NCBI RefSeq assembly: GCF_000331105.1
Contig: NC_020054.1
Coordinates: 1,105,698-1,169,697 of the forward strand
DNA from: Fibrella aestuarina BUZ 2
GTDB taxonomy: Bacteria > Bacteroidota > Bacteroidia > Cytophagales > Spirosomataceae
DNA length: 64,000 nt
Direction of reading: 5' to 3'
Below the pieces are notes generated by a model. That model searched no databases, was not told the DNA's origin, and saw only the letters and a list, made by a program, of their open reading frames with translations. Of the stretch, positions 37,347-45,626 are shown piece by piece; positions within the stretch are counted from its first letter, which is position 1, and the number at the start of each line of letters is the position of its first letter. Made by a program: the position numbers and the translations under genes.

Positions 37347-38465
37347 CTATACTAATTTATTTCTTGAGGTAAGTTTCAGCACCTCCTGGGCGATGTCAGA
37401 CGCTGCGTTAGGAAATGCCAATAGCTTAATTTGTTTACTCAGATTTTCTTTTTTTGCTGAGTCAGTTAATAAGTTGAGTGCTTCAGTAACCAGGTTTTGC
37501 CGGGCATCCTGATCGCGTACCAGCAGGGCCGCATCGCGCTCTACCAGGGCCATTGCGTTCTTGGTTTGGTGATCGTCGGTAGCGTCGGGAAAAGGGACCA
37601 GGATGGCGGGTCGGCCCACGAGGCATAACTCCGACACCGACAGCGCGCCCGCCCGCGACACCACCACATCGGCAACGGCGTAGGCCCGATCCATCTCGTA
37701 AATGAATTCGTACGGATGCACGTTTGTGGCTCCGGCTTTGGCCACCGCTTCGTTGGCTCGTCCGATAAAGCCTGTGCCGGTTTGCCAGACCACCTGCACT
37801 CCCGCCGCCATGAGCTGTGGTAAGCCCGCTTCAATACTTTCGTTGAGCGTACGTGCGCCCTGACTACCGCCAATAACCAGCAGCGTGGGTACCGGTCCGG
37901 CGTCCCGGTTCGCCAGCCCAAACTGCACCCGCCCCGCCTCGACCTGCTGATCGGCCAACTGAATGTCGCTTCTGACCGGGTTACCCGTCAGCCGGATTTT
38001 ATCGGCAGGGAAAAACGCATCCATGCCGGGGTAGGCAACGCAGATTCGTTTGGCCCAGCGCGCCAGCACTTTGTTGGTTAGGCCAGCATAGGAGTTCTGC
38101 TCCTGAATCAGCACAGGTACGTTCTGCCTGGTGGCGGCAAGCAAGGTGGGACCACTCGCGTAACCGCCCACGCCCACCGCCACGTCGGGCTTGAAGTCGC
38201 GCACGATCTGTTGGGCGCGGCGCAGACTCCGGGCCAGTTTGAACGGAAAGGCGAGGTTGGCGAGCGTCAGGCTCCGCTGAATACCCACCACGGGCAGCCC
38301 TTCGATGGTATACCCGGCGCGGGGTACTTTTTCCATTTCCATTTTTCCCTCAGCGCCGACAAACAGAATGTTCGTGGTGGGGTCGAGCCGTTTCAGTTCG
38401 TTGGCAATGGCGATAGCGGGGTAAATATGGCCCCCCGTGCCGCCGCCGGAGATAATTACGTTCAT
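37347..38465 (-). CDS. murG: UDP-N-acetylglucosamine-LPS/undecaprenyl-PP-MurNAc-pentapeptide GlcNAc transferase
   Basis: A 372-aa peripheral membrane glycosyltransferase (GT28) that turns lipid I into lipid II. The N-terminal GGTGGHIYPAIAIANEL motif is at residues 8-24; the C-terminal domain has the UDP-GlcNAc site (VSRAGALSVSELCLVGRPAILVPFP, then DHQTKNA). It is 60 bp upstream of murC, and a palindromic spacer separates it from ftsW. Confidence 0.97.
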   Translation of the reverse strand: MNVIISGGGTGGHIYPAIAIANELKRLDPTTNILFVGAEGKMEMEKVPRAGYTIEGLPVVGIQRSLTLANLAFPFKLARSLRRAQQIVRDFKPDVAVGVGGYASGPTLLAATRQNVPVLIQEQNSYAGLTNKVLARWAKRICVAYPGMDAFFPADKIRLTGNPVRSDIQLADQQVEAGRVQFGLANRDAGPVPTLLVIGGSQGARTLNESIEAGLPQLMAAGVQVVWQTGTGFIGRANEAVAKAGATNVHPYEFIYEMDRAYAVADVVVSRAGALSVSELCLVGRPAILVPFPDATDDHQTKNAMALVERDAALLVRDQDARQNLVTEALNLLTDSAKKENLSKQIKLLAFPNAASDIAQEVLKLTSRNKLV

Positions 38466-38477
38466 AGAAAACCAGAT

Positions 38478-38545
38478 GTCCGTCTTCAGTCCGCTGACTT
38501 CTGTTCTTTAGCACCCCAACAGAAGATAGCGAACTGGAGACGGAC
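38478..38545. repeat. 28-bp-arm inverted repeat in the ftsW-murG spacer
   Basis: Arms 38478-38505 and 38518-38545 match at 24 of 28 positions, with a 12-nt loop, and nearly fill the 90-bp spacer. No U-tract follows, so read-through into murG is expected; processing or attenuation is possible. Confidence 0.75.
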
Positions 38546-38555
38546 CAACATGTTG

Positions 38556-39680
38556 TTATAATTTACTTTCGTCGGCTTCGTCGCGGCTGACACTGATGAC
38601 AATCCCGATGGCCGCGCCGGTGAAGAGCAGCGACGTTCCGCCCATACTGAGCAACGGGAGTGGCAGGCCCGTAACGGGGACAAGGCCAACGGCTACCGAC
38701 ATGTTGATCATGGCCTGAATAACGATGCTGAACGTTAGCCCCGCCGAAAGCAGCCCGCCGAAGGGCCGCGTACTACTTCGGATGGCTCGCATGCCCCGCG
38801 TCAGCAGCCAGAGATAGGCCAGCAGCACCGCGATACCGCCTAGCAGCCCGTATTCTTCGACAATGATGGCGTAGATGAAATCGGAGTAGGGGTGCGGTAG
38901 AAAATTGCGCTGATGACTGTTGCCAGGCCCTTGCCCCGTCAGGCCGCCATTGGCCAGCGCGATGTACGACTGCTCGACCTGAAAATCGATTTTCTCATTG
39001 TCCTGAAATCGGCTGATCCGGCCTACGAACGTTTGATACCGCTGCCCAACGACCAGCGCAAAACCGCCCGCCACGAGGCAAAACAGTACCATGCCCGCCA
39101 GATACCCACGCGGCACCCGCCCGATGTACATGAGCAGGAAGCAGGTGGCCCCCAGCAGCAGCGCGGTGGAGGCGTTGGAGATCACGATCAGGGCGCAGAT
39201 CAGGCCAATCCAGCCGATCATGTTCACTAGCACCTGTGGCTCGTAGGCGACGCGCTGCCGCTTAGCCAGCATCGCCGCCAGATTCGAGATCAAGGCTAGT
39301 TTGGCCAAATCGGATGGCTGAAACGTCTGGTTAATCAGGGGGATGGTGATCCAGCGGGAGGCATCGTTGAGGTTGGCCCCCTTGAAATACGCCCAGATCA
39401 GTAACGGAACAGACAGATAAAGCCCGAATTTGGAGAGTCGGGCGTAGTGAATGTAGTTGACACGGTGCGCCAGAAACATACAGCCAAGACCCAGCACCAC
39501 CAGCGCCCCATGCTTGAAGAGGTAAGCTTCGGTGTTGCCACCCATTTTCTGGTAGGCAATGGTGCCCGTCGCGCTGTACACGACCAGCACGCTCAGGATG
39601 GACAGAAACAGCACGATCCACCAGATTTGGCGGTCGCCTTTCAGGTTGTCCCGGACAAAATCGCGGATGGAGAGGGTCAT
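38556..39680 (-). CDS. ftsW: Lipid II polymerase / division protein FtsW
   Basis: A 374-aa SEDS-family integral membrane glycosyltransferase with about ten helices. It polymerises lipid II at the septum with a partner PBP. The signature VGLVPVTGLPLPLLSMGGTS lies near the C-terminus, and the conserved DLAKL stretch and RNFLPHPYSDFI region are present. It starts after the palindromic murD spacer. Confidence 0.97.
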   Translation of the reverse strand: MTLSIRDFVRDNLKGDRQIWWIVLFLSILSVLVVYSATGTIAYQKMGGNTEAYLFKHGALVVLGLGCMFLAHRVNYIHYARLSKFGLYLSVPLLIWAYFKGANLNDASRWITIPLINQTFQPSDLAKLALISNLAAMLAKRQRVAYEPQVLVNMIGWIGLICALIVISNASTALLLGATCFLLMYIGRVPRGYLAGMVLFCLVAGGFALVVGQRYQTFVGRISRFQDNEKIDFQVEQSYIALANGGLTGQGPGNSHQRNFLPHPYSDFIYAIIVEEYGLLGGIAVLLAYLWLLTRGMRAIRSSTRPFGGLLSAGLTFSIVIQAMINMSVAVGLVPVTGLPLPLLSMGGTSLLFTGAAIGIVISVSRDEADESKL

Positions 39681-39699
39681 GGGTTATTTGGTGCTATTA

Positions 39700-39784
39700 A
39701 ATGAAGATTGTATGATGTATAACTGAATGAGACGATTTACCACGGAGCCTCTCTATTCAGGCATACCATTATACATTCTTCATT
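39700..39784. repeat. Imperfect palindrome in the murD-ftsW spacer
   Basis: Left arm 39700-39732 and right arm 39750-39784 pair with small gaps (outer AATGAAG/CTTCATT, inner CTGAATGAGA/TCTCTATTCAG). The right arm overlaps the murD stop. The outer word CATTCTTCA recurs in the rpsI-rpsB spacer palindrome. Confidence 0.7.
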
Positions 39785-41126
39785 TTACATTCTTCATTAA
39801 AGATTTCACGGCCTGCTTAAACTGCTCGCCCCGGTCTTCGTAGTTTTTGAAGAGATCAAAGCTGGCACAAGCGGGGGAAAGGAGCACCGCGTCGCCGGGT
39901 TGTGCCAGATCGAGTGCCAGCTGCACCGCTTCGGTTACGCGTTGCGTTTCGCGGATGGTAGTAAACATATGCCCAAAGTGATCAACCAGCTTCTGGTTGT
40001 CGACGCCAAGGCAAATCAGCGCTTTGACATGCTGGCGGGCTACTGCGTCGAGCTGACTGTAGTCGTTGCCTTTGTCTTGCCCGCCCGCAATCCAGATGGT
40101 GGGTACGTCCATGCTCGACAGGGCGTAAAAGACCGAATCGACGTTGGTGGCTTTCGAGTCGTTGATGAAACGTACGCCATTGATCGTACCAACGGGCTCC
40201 ATGCGGTGAGCGGCGTTCTGGAACGTACCCAGCCCTTCGGAGATGGCCGCGTCAGGTACGTCGACCGAGAGCGCAGCCAGGGTGGCGGCCAGCATATTCA
40301 GGGCATTGTGTGGGCCTTTCAACGGCAACGGGGCCGTGTCGATCTGAAACGTTCGGTCGCGAAACTGGGCTGTCAGGTGGCCGTCGGCAACGTACCCACC
40401 GGGCGATGGCTGGCTTTCGAGCGAGATCGGTAAGGCATATACGTCGGGTTGGCGGGTGGCCAGTTCCTGCATCGTCGGGGCGTTCTCGCGGAAATAAATG
40501 AACGTATCGGTCGGGCGCAGGTTCTGCAAGATTCGAAACTTGCTGTCGATGTAGTTCTGGAACACGTACCCATACCGGTCGAGGTGGTCAGGCGTGATGT
40601 TGAGCAGCACCGCCGTGTCGAGACGGGTTTGGTACATCGTATCCAGCTGGAAACTACTGAGTTCCAGTACGAAATAGTCGAACGTATCGGAAATGACCTG
40701 CTTGGCAAAGCTCTCGCCGATGTTGCCGGCCAGCCCCACGTTGTAGCCTGCCGTTTTCAGCAGGTGGTAGGTGAGTAGGGTGGTGGTGGTTTTACCGTTG
40801 CTGCCCGTAATGCCGATCAGTTTGGCGCGGGTGTAGCGCGCGGCAAACTCAATCTCCGACAGGATGGCCGTTCCCTGCTCGCGCAGTTTGGTAACCAGCG
40901 GAACGGTGTCGGGAATGCCGGGGCTCTTCACAACCTCCGTGGCGTTCAGAATGAGCGACTCGGTATGCTGGCCTTCTTCAAAAGGAATGCCCGCGGCTTC
41001 CAGCGTTTGCTTGTAGGTGGCTTTCAGCAGCCCACGGTCAGACAGGAAGACGTCGTACCCTTTGGCTTGCCCTAACAGCGCAGCTCCTACGCCCGACTCG
41101 CCCCCGCCAAGAATTACTAATCGCAT
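39780..41126 (-). CDS. murD: UDP-N-acetylmuramoyl-L-alanine-D-glutamate ligase
   Basis: A 448-aa Mur ligase that adds D-Glu to UDP-MurNAc-L-Ala. The start is ATG 41126 (MRLVILGGGESGVG), one codon inside a TTG. ATP loop GSNGKTTT is at 108-115; NITPDHLDRYG and the C-domain FINDSKATN with WIAGGQDKGNDY are typical. It is the first gene of the division run here, with mscL rather than mraY upstream. Confidence 0.97.
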   Translation of the reverse strand: MRLVILGGGESGVGAALLGQAKGYDVFLSDRGLLKATYKQTLEAAGIPFEEGQHTESLILNATEVVKSPGIPDTVPLVTKLREQGTAILSEIEFAARYTRAKLIGITGSNGKTTTTLLTYHLLKTAGYNVGLAGNIGESFAKQVISDTFDYFVLELSSFQLDTMYQTRLDTAVLLNITPDHLDRYGYVFQNYIDSKFRILQNLRPTDTFIYFRENAPTMQELATRQPDVYALPISLESQPSPGGYVADGHLTAQFRDRTFQIDTAPLPLKGPHNALNMLAATLAALSVDVPDAAISEGLGTFQNAAHRMEPVGTINGVRFINDSKATNVDSVFYALSSMDVPTIWIAGGQDKGNDYSQLDAVARQHVKALICLGVDNQKLVDHFGHMFTTIRETQRVTEAVQLALDLAQPGDAVLLSPACASFDLFKNYEDRGEQFKQAVKSLMKNVK

Positions 41127-41140
41127 CAATCTGGTTTTCT

Positions 41141-41231
41141 GTTTTCAGTTTCGCGTTTTCAGTTATGGCGCCGATGAGTCAGTTGATGCGTAAAAACACA
41201 ACTGAAAACTCGCTGCCCACAAACTGAAAAC
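41141..41231. repeat. Inverted repeat with GTTTTCAGTT words upstream of murD
   Basis: The left half carries GTTTTCAGTT twice (41141 and 41155) and the right half its complement twice (41200 and 41222), so either copy can pair with either partner around a ~35-nt loop. It lies in the likely murD promoter/leader region. The same word is used in the rpsB-tsf and nuoM-nuoN palindromes. Confidence 0.65.
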
Positions 41232-41253
41232 TTTTACAAAGCTACGCATTACC

Positions 41254-41287
41254 AAAAAAGCCCCGGAGGATTAGTCCGAGGCTTTTT
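41254..41287 (-). terminator. Intrinsic terminator of mscL
   Basis: On the minus strand, a stem AAAAAGCCTCGGA/TCCGGGGCTTTTTT with a 6-8 nt loop and a T6 tract lies 22 bp past the mscL stop. It separates mscL from murD. Confidence 0.9.
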
Positions 41288-41308
41288 ATGGGTTGGATTT
41301 GCAAACGA

Positions 41309-41638
41309 CTATTTGGCTTCCGCTGAACTAGATAGTTTTAACCGGTTTGCTGCCTTCACAATTAGAAAAATAACCCACGCCACAATCAGAAACTGAATGA
41401 CGATGTTGAGAAAGTTTCCGTAACGGATCGCAACTTCCGGCTCGGTGCCGACTGCCTCCTTCAAGACGATTTTTGCCTGTGCCAGGTCACCAGCTGGCAG
41501 AATTAAACCAATAATCGGGTTCAAAATGTCTTCAACCAGTGAGGTGGTAATCTTGCCAAAGGCAGCACCAATGATTACACCAACGGCCAGATCAAGCACA
41601 TTGCCCTGTGCAATGAATGTGCGGAATTCTTTAATCAT
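41309..41638 (-). CDS. mscL: Large-conductance mechanosensitive channel
   Basis: A 109-aa inner-membrane channel that opens under hypo-osmotic stress. TM1 holds VLDLAVGVIIGAAFGKITTSLVEDILNP and TM2 is FLNIVIQFLIVAWVIFLIVKAANRL. It is shorter than the ~136-aa E. coli protein because the periplasmic loop and the C-terminal helix are reduced; both TM helices are complete. It is monocistronic with its own terminator. Confidence 0.95.
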   Translation of the reverse strand: MIKEFRTFIAQGNVLDLAVGVIIGAAFGKITTSLVEDILNPIIGLILPAGDLAQAKIVLKEAVGTEPEVAIRYGNFLNIVIQFLIVAWVIFLIVKAANRLKLSSSAEAK

Positions 41639-41725
41639 AACAATTTGGATTAGGGTAAGACAAACAACTTTACTGAGTAAGAATTTGACTAAACCTATTG
41701 ATTTATAGCCGAATAAGCAACGTTT

Positions 41726-42688
41726 TTACTTTTTTCGGAAGGTGCTGGCGTTATAAATCAGCCCAATCCCGAGCGACTGCTGAATCTGCAAACCGTCGAA
41801 GAAGTCTTTGTCGTAAAGTGCAATGACGCCGAACGTCGTGCTCAGGTACCGGTTCAATTTGGCCGTCAGCAGCAGATCAACGCGGTGATCGATGGCGCTG
41901 AGCGTTTGGTAATTGGCGTAAAGCTGATAACGGGCATTCAGACTGATATTCTCGCTTAGTTTTTTGTTCCAGACGGCCTGAAGTTGCAGTGATAACCACT
42001 CTGAACGCGACGACTTCCCAGCCTCGACGCCATACGCTTTGGCCGTTGGGTCTGGAATAATCACCCCGTCGGCGCCCGTTCGGTACCGAACGGCATCATC
42101 GGCCAGGAACGTAAAACGAGGGGCAAACGGGCTCAGCCGCAACGAGAACTCGTCGTTCGGTTTATAGGCTACCCCCCAGGCAAGCGTCAACTGCGCCGGC
42201 GCAAAAAAGCTGGACACTTTGAAGTCTGACCGGCCCGCCGGCAACTTGTCATACACGAAGCCGGGTGCAAAGAAGGAATTGAACGTACCTGAGGCAAACA
42301 GATCCCACTTAGGGGCAATCTTGTGCCCAACCACCGAAATGATGATCAGCTGGTCGGATGACTTGCGTGTAACGCCGCGTTGGGTAATGTAGCCCAGCTG
42401 GAAATCCGCCGTGTTATCCCACGACGTTTTGCCTTTTTCGTAGAGCGCGCGGGCTGCCACAACGCCCCCGATCGCAATCGAGTTGACGCCGCCGCCTACC
42501 CAGTTGCTGAAACTGGCCTGATTGAGGTTGATACCACCCGTGATCGATTTCTGCCAGTATGTTGTGTCTTTTTTTACTGAAACGGTATCTTTAAAGTTAG
42601 TGGTTACCTGCGTCGTGGTGGGATCCTGCGCAGCAGCCGTCAACGTGCAGCCGACGAGGGCTGCCGCGTAAAGCGTTTTACAGAGCAT
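41726..42688 (-). CDS. DUF3078 family exported beta-barrel-like protein
   Basis: A 320-aa protein with a signal peptide (ends AAAQ, residue ~21). YWQKSITGGINLNQASFSNWVGGGVNSIAIGG is the DUF3078 hallmark near the N-terminus; alternating beta strands follow, ending SLGIGLIYNASTFRKK. The family is confined largely to Bacteroidota and is probably an outer-membrane protein of unknown function. It precedes (in the minus direction) mscL and follows the MscS-type channel. Confidence 0.88.
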   Translation of the reverse strand: MLCKTLYAAALVGCTLTAAAQDPTTTQVTTNFKDTVSVKKDTTYWQKSITGGINLNQASFSNWVGGGVNSIAIGGVVAARALYEKGKTSWDNTADFQLGYITQRGVTRKSSDQLIIISVVGHKIAPKWDLFASGTFNSFFAPGFVYDKLPAGRSDFKVSSFFAPAQLTLAWGVAYKPNDEFSLRLSPFAPRFTFLADDAVRYRTGADGVIIPDPTAKAYGVEAGKSSRSEWLSLQLQAVWNKKLSENISLNARYQLYANYQTLSAIDHRVDLLLTAKLNRYLSTTFGVIALYDKDFFDGLQIQQSLGIGLIYNASTFRKK

Positions 42689-42733
42689 GATGGGTACGTG
42701 TTTGTTACGAATGTGGGACTAATTGGGTACGAA

Positions 42734-43567
42734 CTAAGACTCTAAAAATTCAATGGTTTTCGTCTGAAGCAACTGCATCGGGATACTCGTCTTCGATTCG
42801 CCGGTTTGCAGGGTTAGCGACGTGGCATCGACATGGACGATCCGGCCCGTAATCCCGTCTAGCCGAATGATCTGACCTTCTTTGAAGCGGCTTTTGCTGT
42901 AGAAAGAGGATACCAGATTGGCCATGACATCGCGTGAGGCAAAGCCATACCCGATCGCAAAAGCGAAGACGATCCCGCCAATGAGTAGGTTAAAGCTCGA
43001 TTCCAGCAATTCGGTGTTGATGCCCGCCTGACCCAGGGCCGAGATGATGGTGATGATCAGAAAAAAGAAAAAGACAACCATTCCCAACAACCGCCCCGAC
43101 GCAATACCAAAGGATTGGCAAAGGCTCACAACGCCTCGTTTCAGCACGTCGGCAACCAGCACACCGACCTGTAGCATAATCGCGGCGGCAATGAGCTTCG
43201 GGATAAAATTGACCAGCGATGTCACCATGCCCGTGATGGCGGCAATGCCCAGGGTTTCGGTGGCTGCCGACAGAAAAACAAGCAAAATGAAATAATAGAG
43301 CACCTTAGAGACGATATCGCTTAGCTTGATCTCGGTTTGCAATTGCCGGATGATATCGATCTCGTTGAGTTTGTCGCCCAATCGATCAAACCCAGCTCCC
43401 TGCAACAGCTTTTTAACCACAGAGGCTGTCACGCGAGCCACTAGTATACCAATGGCCAAGACGACGATGGCGCCGATCAGGTTTGGAACGAAGCTCACAA
43501 ACTGCGTAATGAGTGAGCGAAAGGTATTGATTAGTATTTCGTACAAGTTCGGTAGGTGGGGAGTCAT
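42734..43567 (-). CDS. MscS-family mechanosensitive channel
   Basis: A 277-aa membrane channel starting at ATG 43567 (MTPHLPNLYEIL). Four to five hydrophobic segments cover about residues 25-190, and the conserved pore/beta-domain region follows: GYGFASRDVMANLVSSFY and then FKEGQIIRLDGITGRIVHVDATSLTLQTGE. The C-terminal domain is short compared with E. coli MscS, similar to small conserved-TM channels of this phylum. It may buffer osmotic downshock together with mscL, 1 kb away. Confidence 0.9.
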   Translation of the reverse strand: MTPHLPNLYEILINTFRSLITQFVSFVPNLIGAIVVLAIGILVARVTASVVKKLLQGAGFDRLGDKLNEIDIIRQLQTEIKLSDIVSKVLYYFILLVFLSAATETLGIAAITGMVTSLVNFIPKLIAAAIMLQVGVLVADVLKRGVVSLCQSFGIASGRLLGMVVFFFFLIITIISALGQAGINTELLESSFNLLIGGIVFAFAIGYGFASRDVMANLVSSFYSKSRFKEGQIIRLDGITGRIVHVDATSLTLQTGESKTSIPMQLLQTKTIEFLES

Positions 43568-43651
43568 GAGAGGCTGTGAATAAAGTGTGAGCAATGCATT
43601 GAGCAGGTGGCCAGATGGCGCCGCTCAAGTAGAATGCGTACGAGGCAACCC

Positions 43652-43831
43652 TTACTTCAGGTTGTTCGACGAGGTTGCCAACAGGCCGTTGATCGTAGCA
43701 AACAGATCGCCGGTATAGACTTCAACCACTTTGAGGGCATTACGAATGAGGTCGATTTCAGCGACGATCGCCTGGCGTAGCTCAGGCGGGCAAGTCTCTG
43801 TCGACTCAATCTGTTTGAATGGGTTTTCCAT
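43652..43831 (-). CDS. 59-aa protein paired with an ECF sigma factor
   Basis: A short gene: ATG 43829-43831, stop 43652-43654. The product begins MENPFKQIESTETCPPELR and contains a predicted helix (QAIVAEIDLIRNALKVVEVYTGD). It begins 19 bp after the stop of the sigma factor gene, same strand, so the two are probably co-transcribed. Its one cysteine and helix-rich make-up do not match a ZAS anti-sigma domain. I recall similar small proteins behind sigma factors in other Bacteroidota but cannot name a family. A sigma regulator or small adaptor is an inference. Confidence 0.75.
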   Translation of the reverse strand: MENPFKQIESTETCPPELRQAIVAEIDLIRNALKVVEVYTGDLFATINGLLATSSNNLK

Positions 43832-43850
43832 GGGATGTTGTCGAAAGCAG

Positions 43851-44441
43851 TTATTTCCACGCAGTCAGCGCTTTGATCGCAATTAGTAACCAGAAGATCA
43901 GGGCCTCCAGGTAGCGACGGCGCAACTTCTCCTTAGCCCGCATGAGGCGCATCTTTACGGCGCTTTCGGTGATTTTCTGCGTATCAGCAATGTCTCGGAT
44001 ACTGATGTCTTCCTGGTACTTCATGAGCAGAAGACCACGCTCATCGGGAGTCAGGTAATTGAGCGCCCGGTTCAGTCGTTGGGCTTCCATCTCAACGAGA
44101 TCCGCATCGTTGTCGTCGGCATACGTACCCAGCGTTTCATACATATCCTCGGCGTAAACTTCGCGCTGACGCGGGCTACGCATCTGATCCATGCAGTGAT
44201 TGTATGTTACTGAGTATAGCCAGGTCGAAAACTTAGCCTGTTCCCGAAAACTGCTCAGTTTTGTGACGATGCGCAAGAAGATATCATGTGTGAAGTCTTC
44301 GGCCTTGGCTTTGTTCTTCGTAAACGACAGACATTTACGAAAAACCTTGTCGCAATGGCGGGTATAGAGCGCTTCAAAATAAGTATCCCGCTGTGTCTCA
44401 ATGTAGAGACGCACCAATTCCTCGTCGGATAAATGTTTCAT
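43851..44441 (-). CDS. ECF-type RNA polymerase sigma factor
   Basis: A 196-aa sigma factor. Region 2 spans YTRHCDKVFRKCLSFTKNKAKAEDFTHDIFLRI and FSTWLYSVTYNHCMD; region 4 has LTPDERGLLLMKYQEDISIRDIADTQKITESAVKMRLMRAKEKL. A long acidic linker (YADDNDADLVEMEAQ) sits between them. After region 4 comes a hydrophobic ~20-aa tail (LEALIFWLLIAIKALTAWK), unusual for an ECF sigma and possibly membrane-associated. It is followed by the 59-aa gene. Confidence 0.93.
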   Translation of the reverse strand: MKHLSDEELVRLYIETQRDTYFEALYTRHCDKVFRKCLSFTKNKAKAEDFTHDIFLRIVTKLSSFREQAKFSTWLYSVTYNHCMDQMRSPRQREVYAEDMYETLGTYADDNDADLVEMEAQRLNRALNYLTPDERGLLLMKYQEDISIRDIADTQKITESAVKMRLMRAKEKLRRRYLEALIFWLLIAIKALTAWK

Positions 44442-44491
44442 TTTAAGTTACGGTAAGACCAGATACGTCTGGGAAAGTAACACAAAACAAC

Positions 44492-44523
44492 AAAAAAAGC
44501 CTGACCGTGTGGCCAGGCTTTTA
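44492..44523 (-). terminator. Intrinsic terminator of the tsf transcript
   Basis: On the minus strand AAAAGCCTGGCC and GGTCAGGCTTTTTTT form a stem (one mismatch, 4-nt loop) with a T7 tract, 88 bp after the tsf stop. It ends the ribosomal block. Confidence 0.9.
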
Positions 44524-44611
44524 CTGTCAATCCTATTTTGGTTACTCAACGGGACAATCTGAGCGATTTTTGCAAAAAATGTTACTGACTGGCCCGCGTG
44601 TGAATAACTAC

Positions 44612-45445
44612 TTAACCAATAGACACCCGTTTGAAGGCAGATACGGTCAGACCCTTGCTGGTTTTGTCAAGCAATTGGGCGATCGTCAGTGAGCCGTCTT
44701 TAACAAACTCCTGGTTCAGCAGGGTATTCTCTTTGTAAAATTTGTTGAGGCGACCCAACGCGATCTTCTCCAGCATAGCCTCGGGCTTGCCTTCGTTGCG
44801 AGCCTGATCTTTACCGATTTCGATCTCACGTTCGACCACCGATGTATCTACGCCATCTTTATCAAGGGCAATAGGCTTCATGGCCGCGATCTGCATCGCT
44901 ACGTCTTTGCCTACTTCGGTCACGTCGGTACCGCTGGTGTTGGTCAGCCCTACCAGCACGCCCAATTTGCCATTCGAGTGGATGTACGACACCACTTTTT
45001 CGGCAGTTACGACCTCGTAAGCAATGATGTCGATCTTCTCGCCGATTTTGCCCATCAGGTCGGTGATGTGGTCTTGCAGCGTACGGCCATCCGCCTGTGT
45101 GGCGCTAAGCAGGGCCTCTTTGTTGTTGGCCTGCGTAGCTACAGCATTGCTCATCGTGGCCATGGCCAGATTCTGGAAGTCGGCTACTTTCGAAACGGGT
45201 TCGGTTTCGCAAGCCAGCGCGATGATACGGCCTACGCCACCATCTTCACTGACGTGGGCCAGCACGATGCCTTCAGCGGTGGCGTTGTCGGCCCGCTTAT
45301 CGGCAATTTTCTGACCCTGTTTGCGAAGAATGGCTTTAGCTTCTTCGAAATCGCCATTTGCCTCGGTGAGGGCTTTTTTGCAATCCATCATACCGGCACC
45401 TGTTTCCTGCCGGAGTTTGTTTACGTCTGCTGCGGTGATCGCCAT
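44612..45445 (-). CDS. tsf: Translation elongation factor Ts
   Basis: A 277-aa guanine nucleotide exchange factor for EF-Tu. The N-terminal UBA-like domain (AADVNKLRQETGAGMMDCKKALTEANGDFEEAKAILR) and the TDFV-like contact region are followed by the core dimerisation domains. The gene lies downstream of rpsB but behind a terminator and a palindrome, so it may be partly uncoupled from rpsB. Confidence 0.97.
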   Translation of the reverse strand: MAITAADVNKLRQETGAGMMDCKKALTEANGDFEEAKAILRKQGQKIADKRADNATAEGIVLAHVSEDGGVGRIIALACETEPVSKVADFQNLAMATMSNAVATQANNKEALLSATQADGRTLQDHITDLMGKIGEKIDIIAYEVVTAEKVVSYIHSNGKLGVLVGLTNTSGTDVTEVGKDVAMQIAAMKPIALDKDGVDTSVVEREIEIGKDQARNEGKPEAMLEKIALGRLNKFYKENTLLNQEFVKDGSLTIAQLLDKTSKGLTVSAFKRVSIG

Positions 45446-45462
45446 TTTGAAAAAAGTTTTCG

Positions 45463-45542
45463 GTTTTCAGTTTCGTAGTTGGCGCTGACGGGCGCAACCA
45501 GGTACGTATGCGGTAGCCAACGCCAGCTACGAAACTGAAAAC
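45463..45542. repeat. 25-bp-arm palindrome in the rpsB-tsf spacer
   Basis: Arms 45463-45486 and 45518-45542 pair with only two wobble mismatches over about 24 nt, around a 31-nt loop. It begins 17 bp before the tsf ATG (minus strand). It carries the GTTTTCAGTTTC word. Confidence 0.8.
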
Positions 45543-45556
45543 TCTTTTAAACTGAA

Positions 45557-45595
45557 TAAAAAATAGCCCATAGCCGTGTTGGGGCTACGGGCTAT
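45557..45595 (-). terminator. Intrinsic terminator between rpsB and tsf
   Basis: Minus-strand ATAGCCCGTAGCC pairs with GGCTATGGGCTAT (one G-U), 7-nt loop, followed by TTTTTT. It lies 32 bp past the rpsB stop and 112 bp before tsf. A terminator here is a candidate attenuator that lowers tsf relative to rpsB. Confidence 0.85.
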
Positions 45596-45626
45596 CCGGT
45601 CAATCGTCTGTGTCTGTTAATTAATA

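Noticed and set aside
44523..44611. Extension of tsf or a small gene after it
   Set aside because: The stop of tsf is clear and the gap holds only leader-less sequence up to the terminator.
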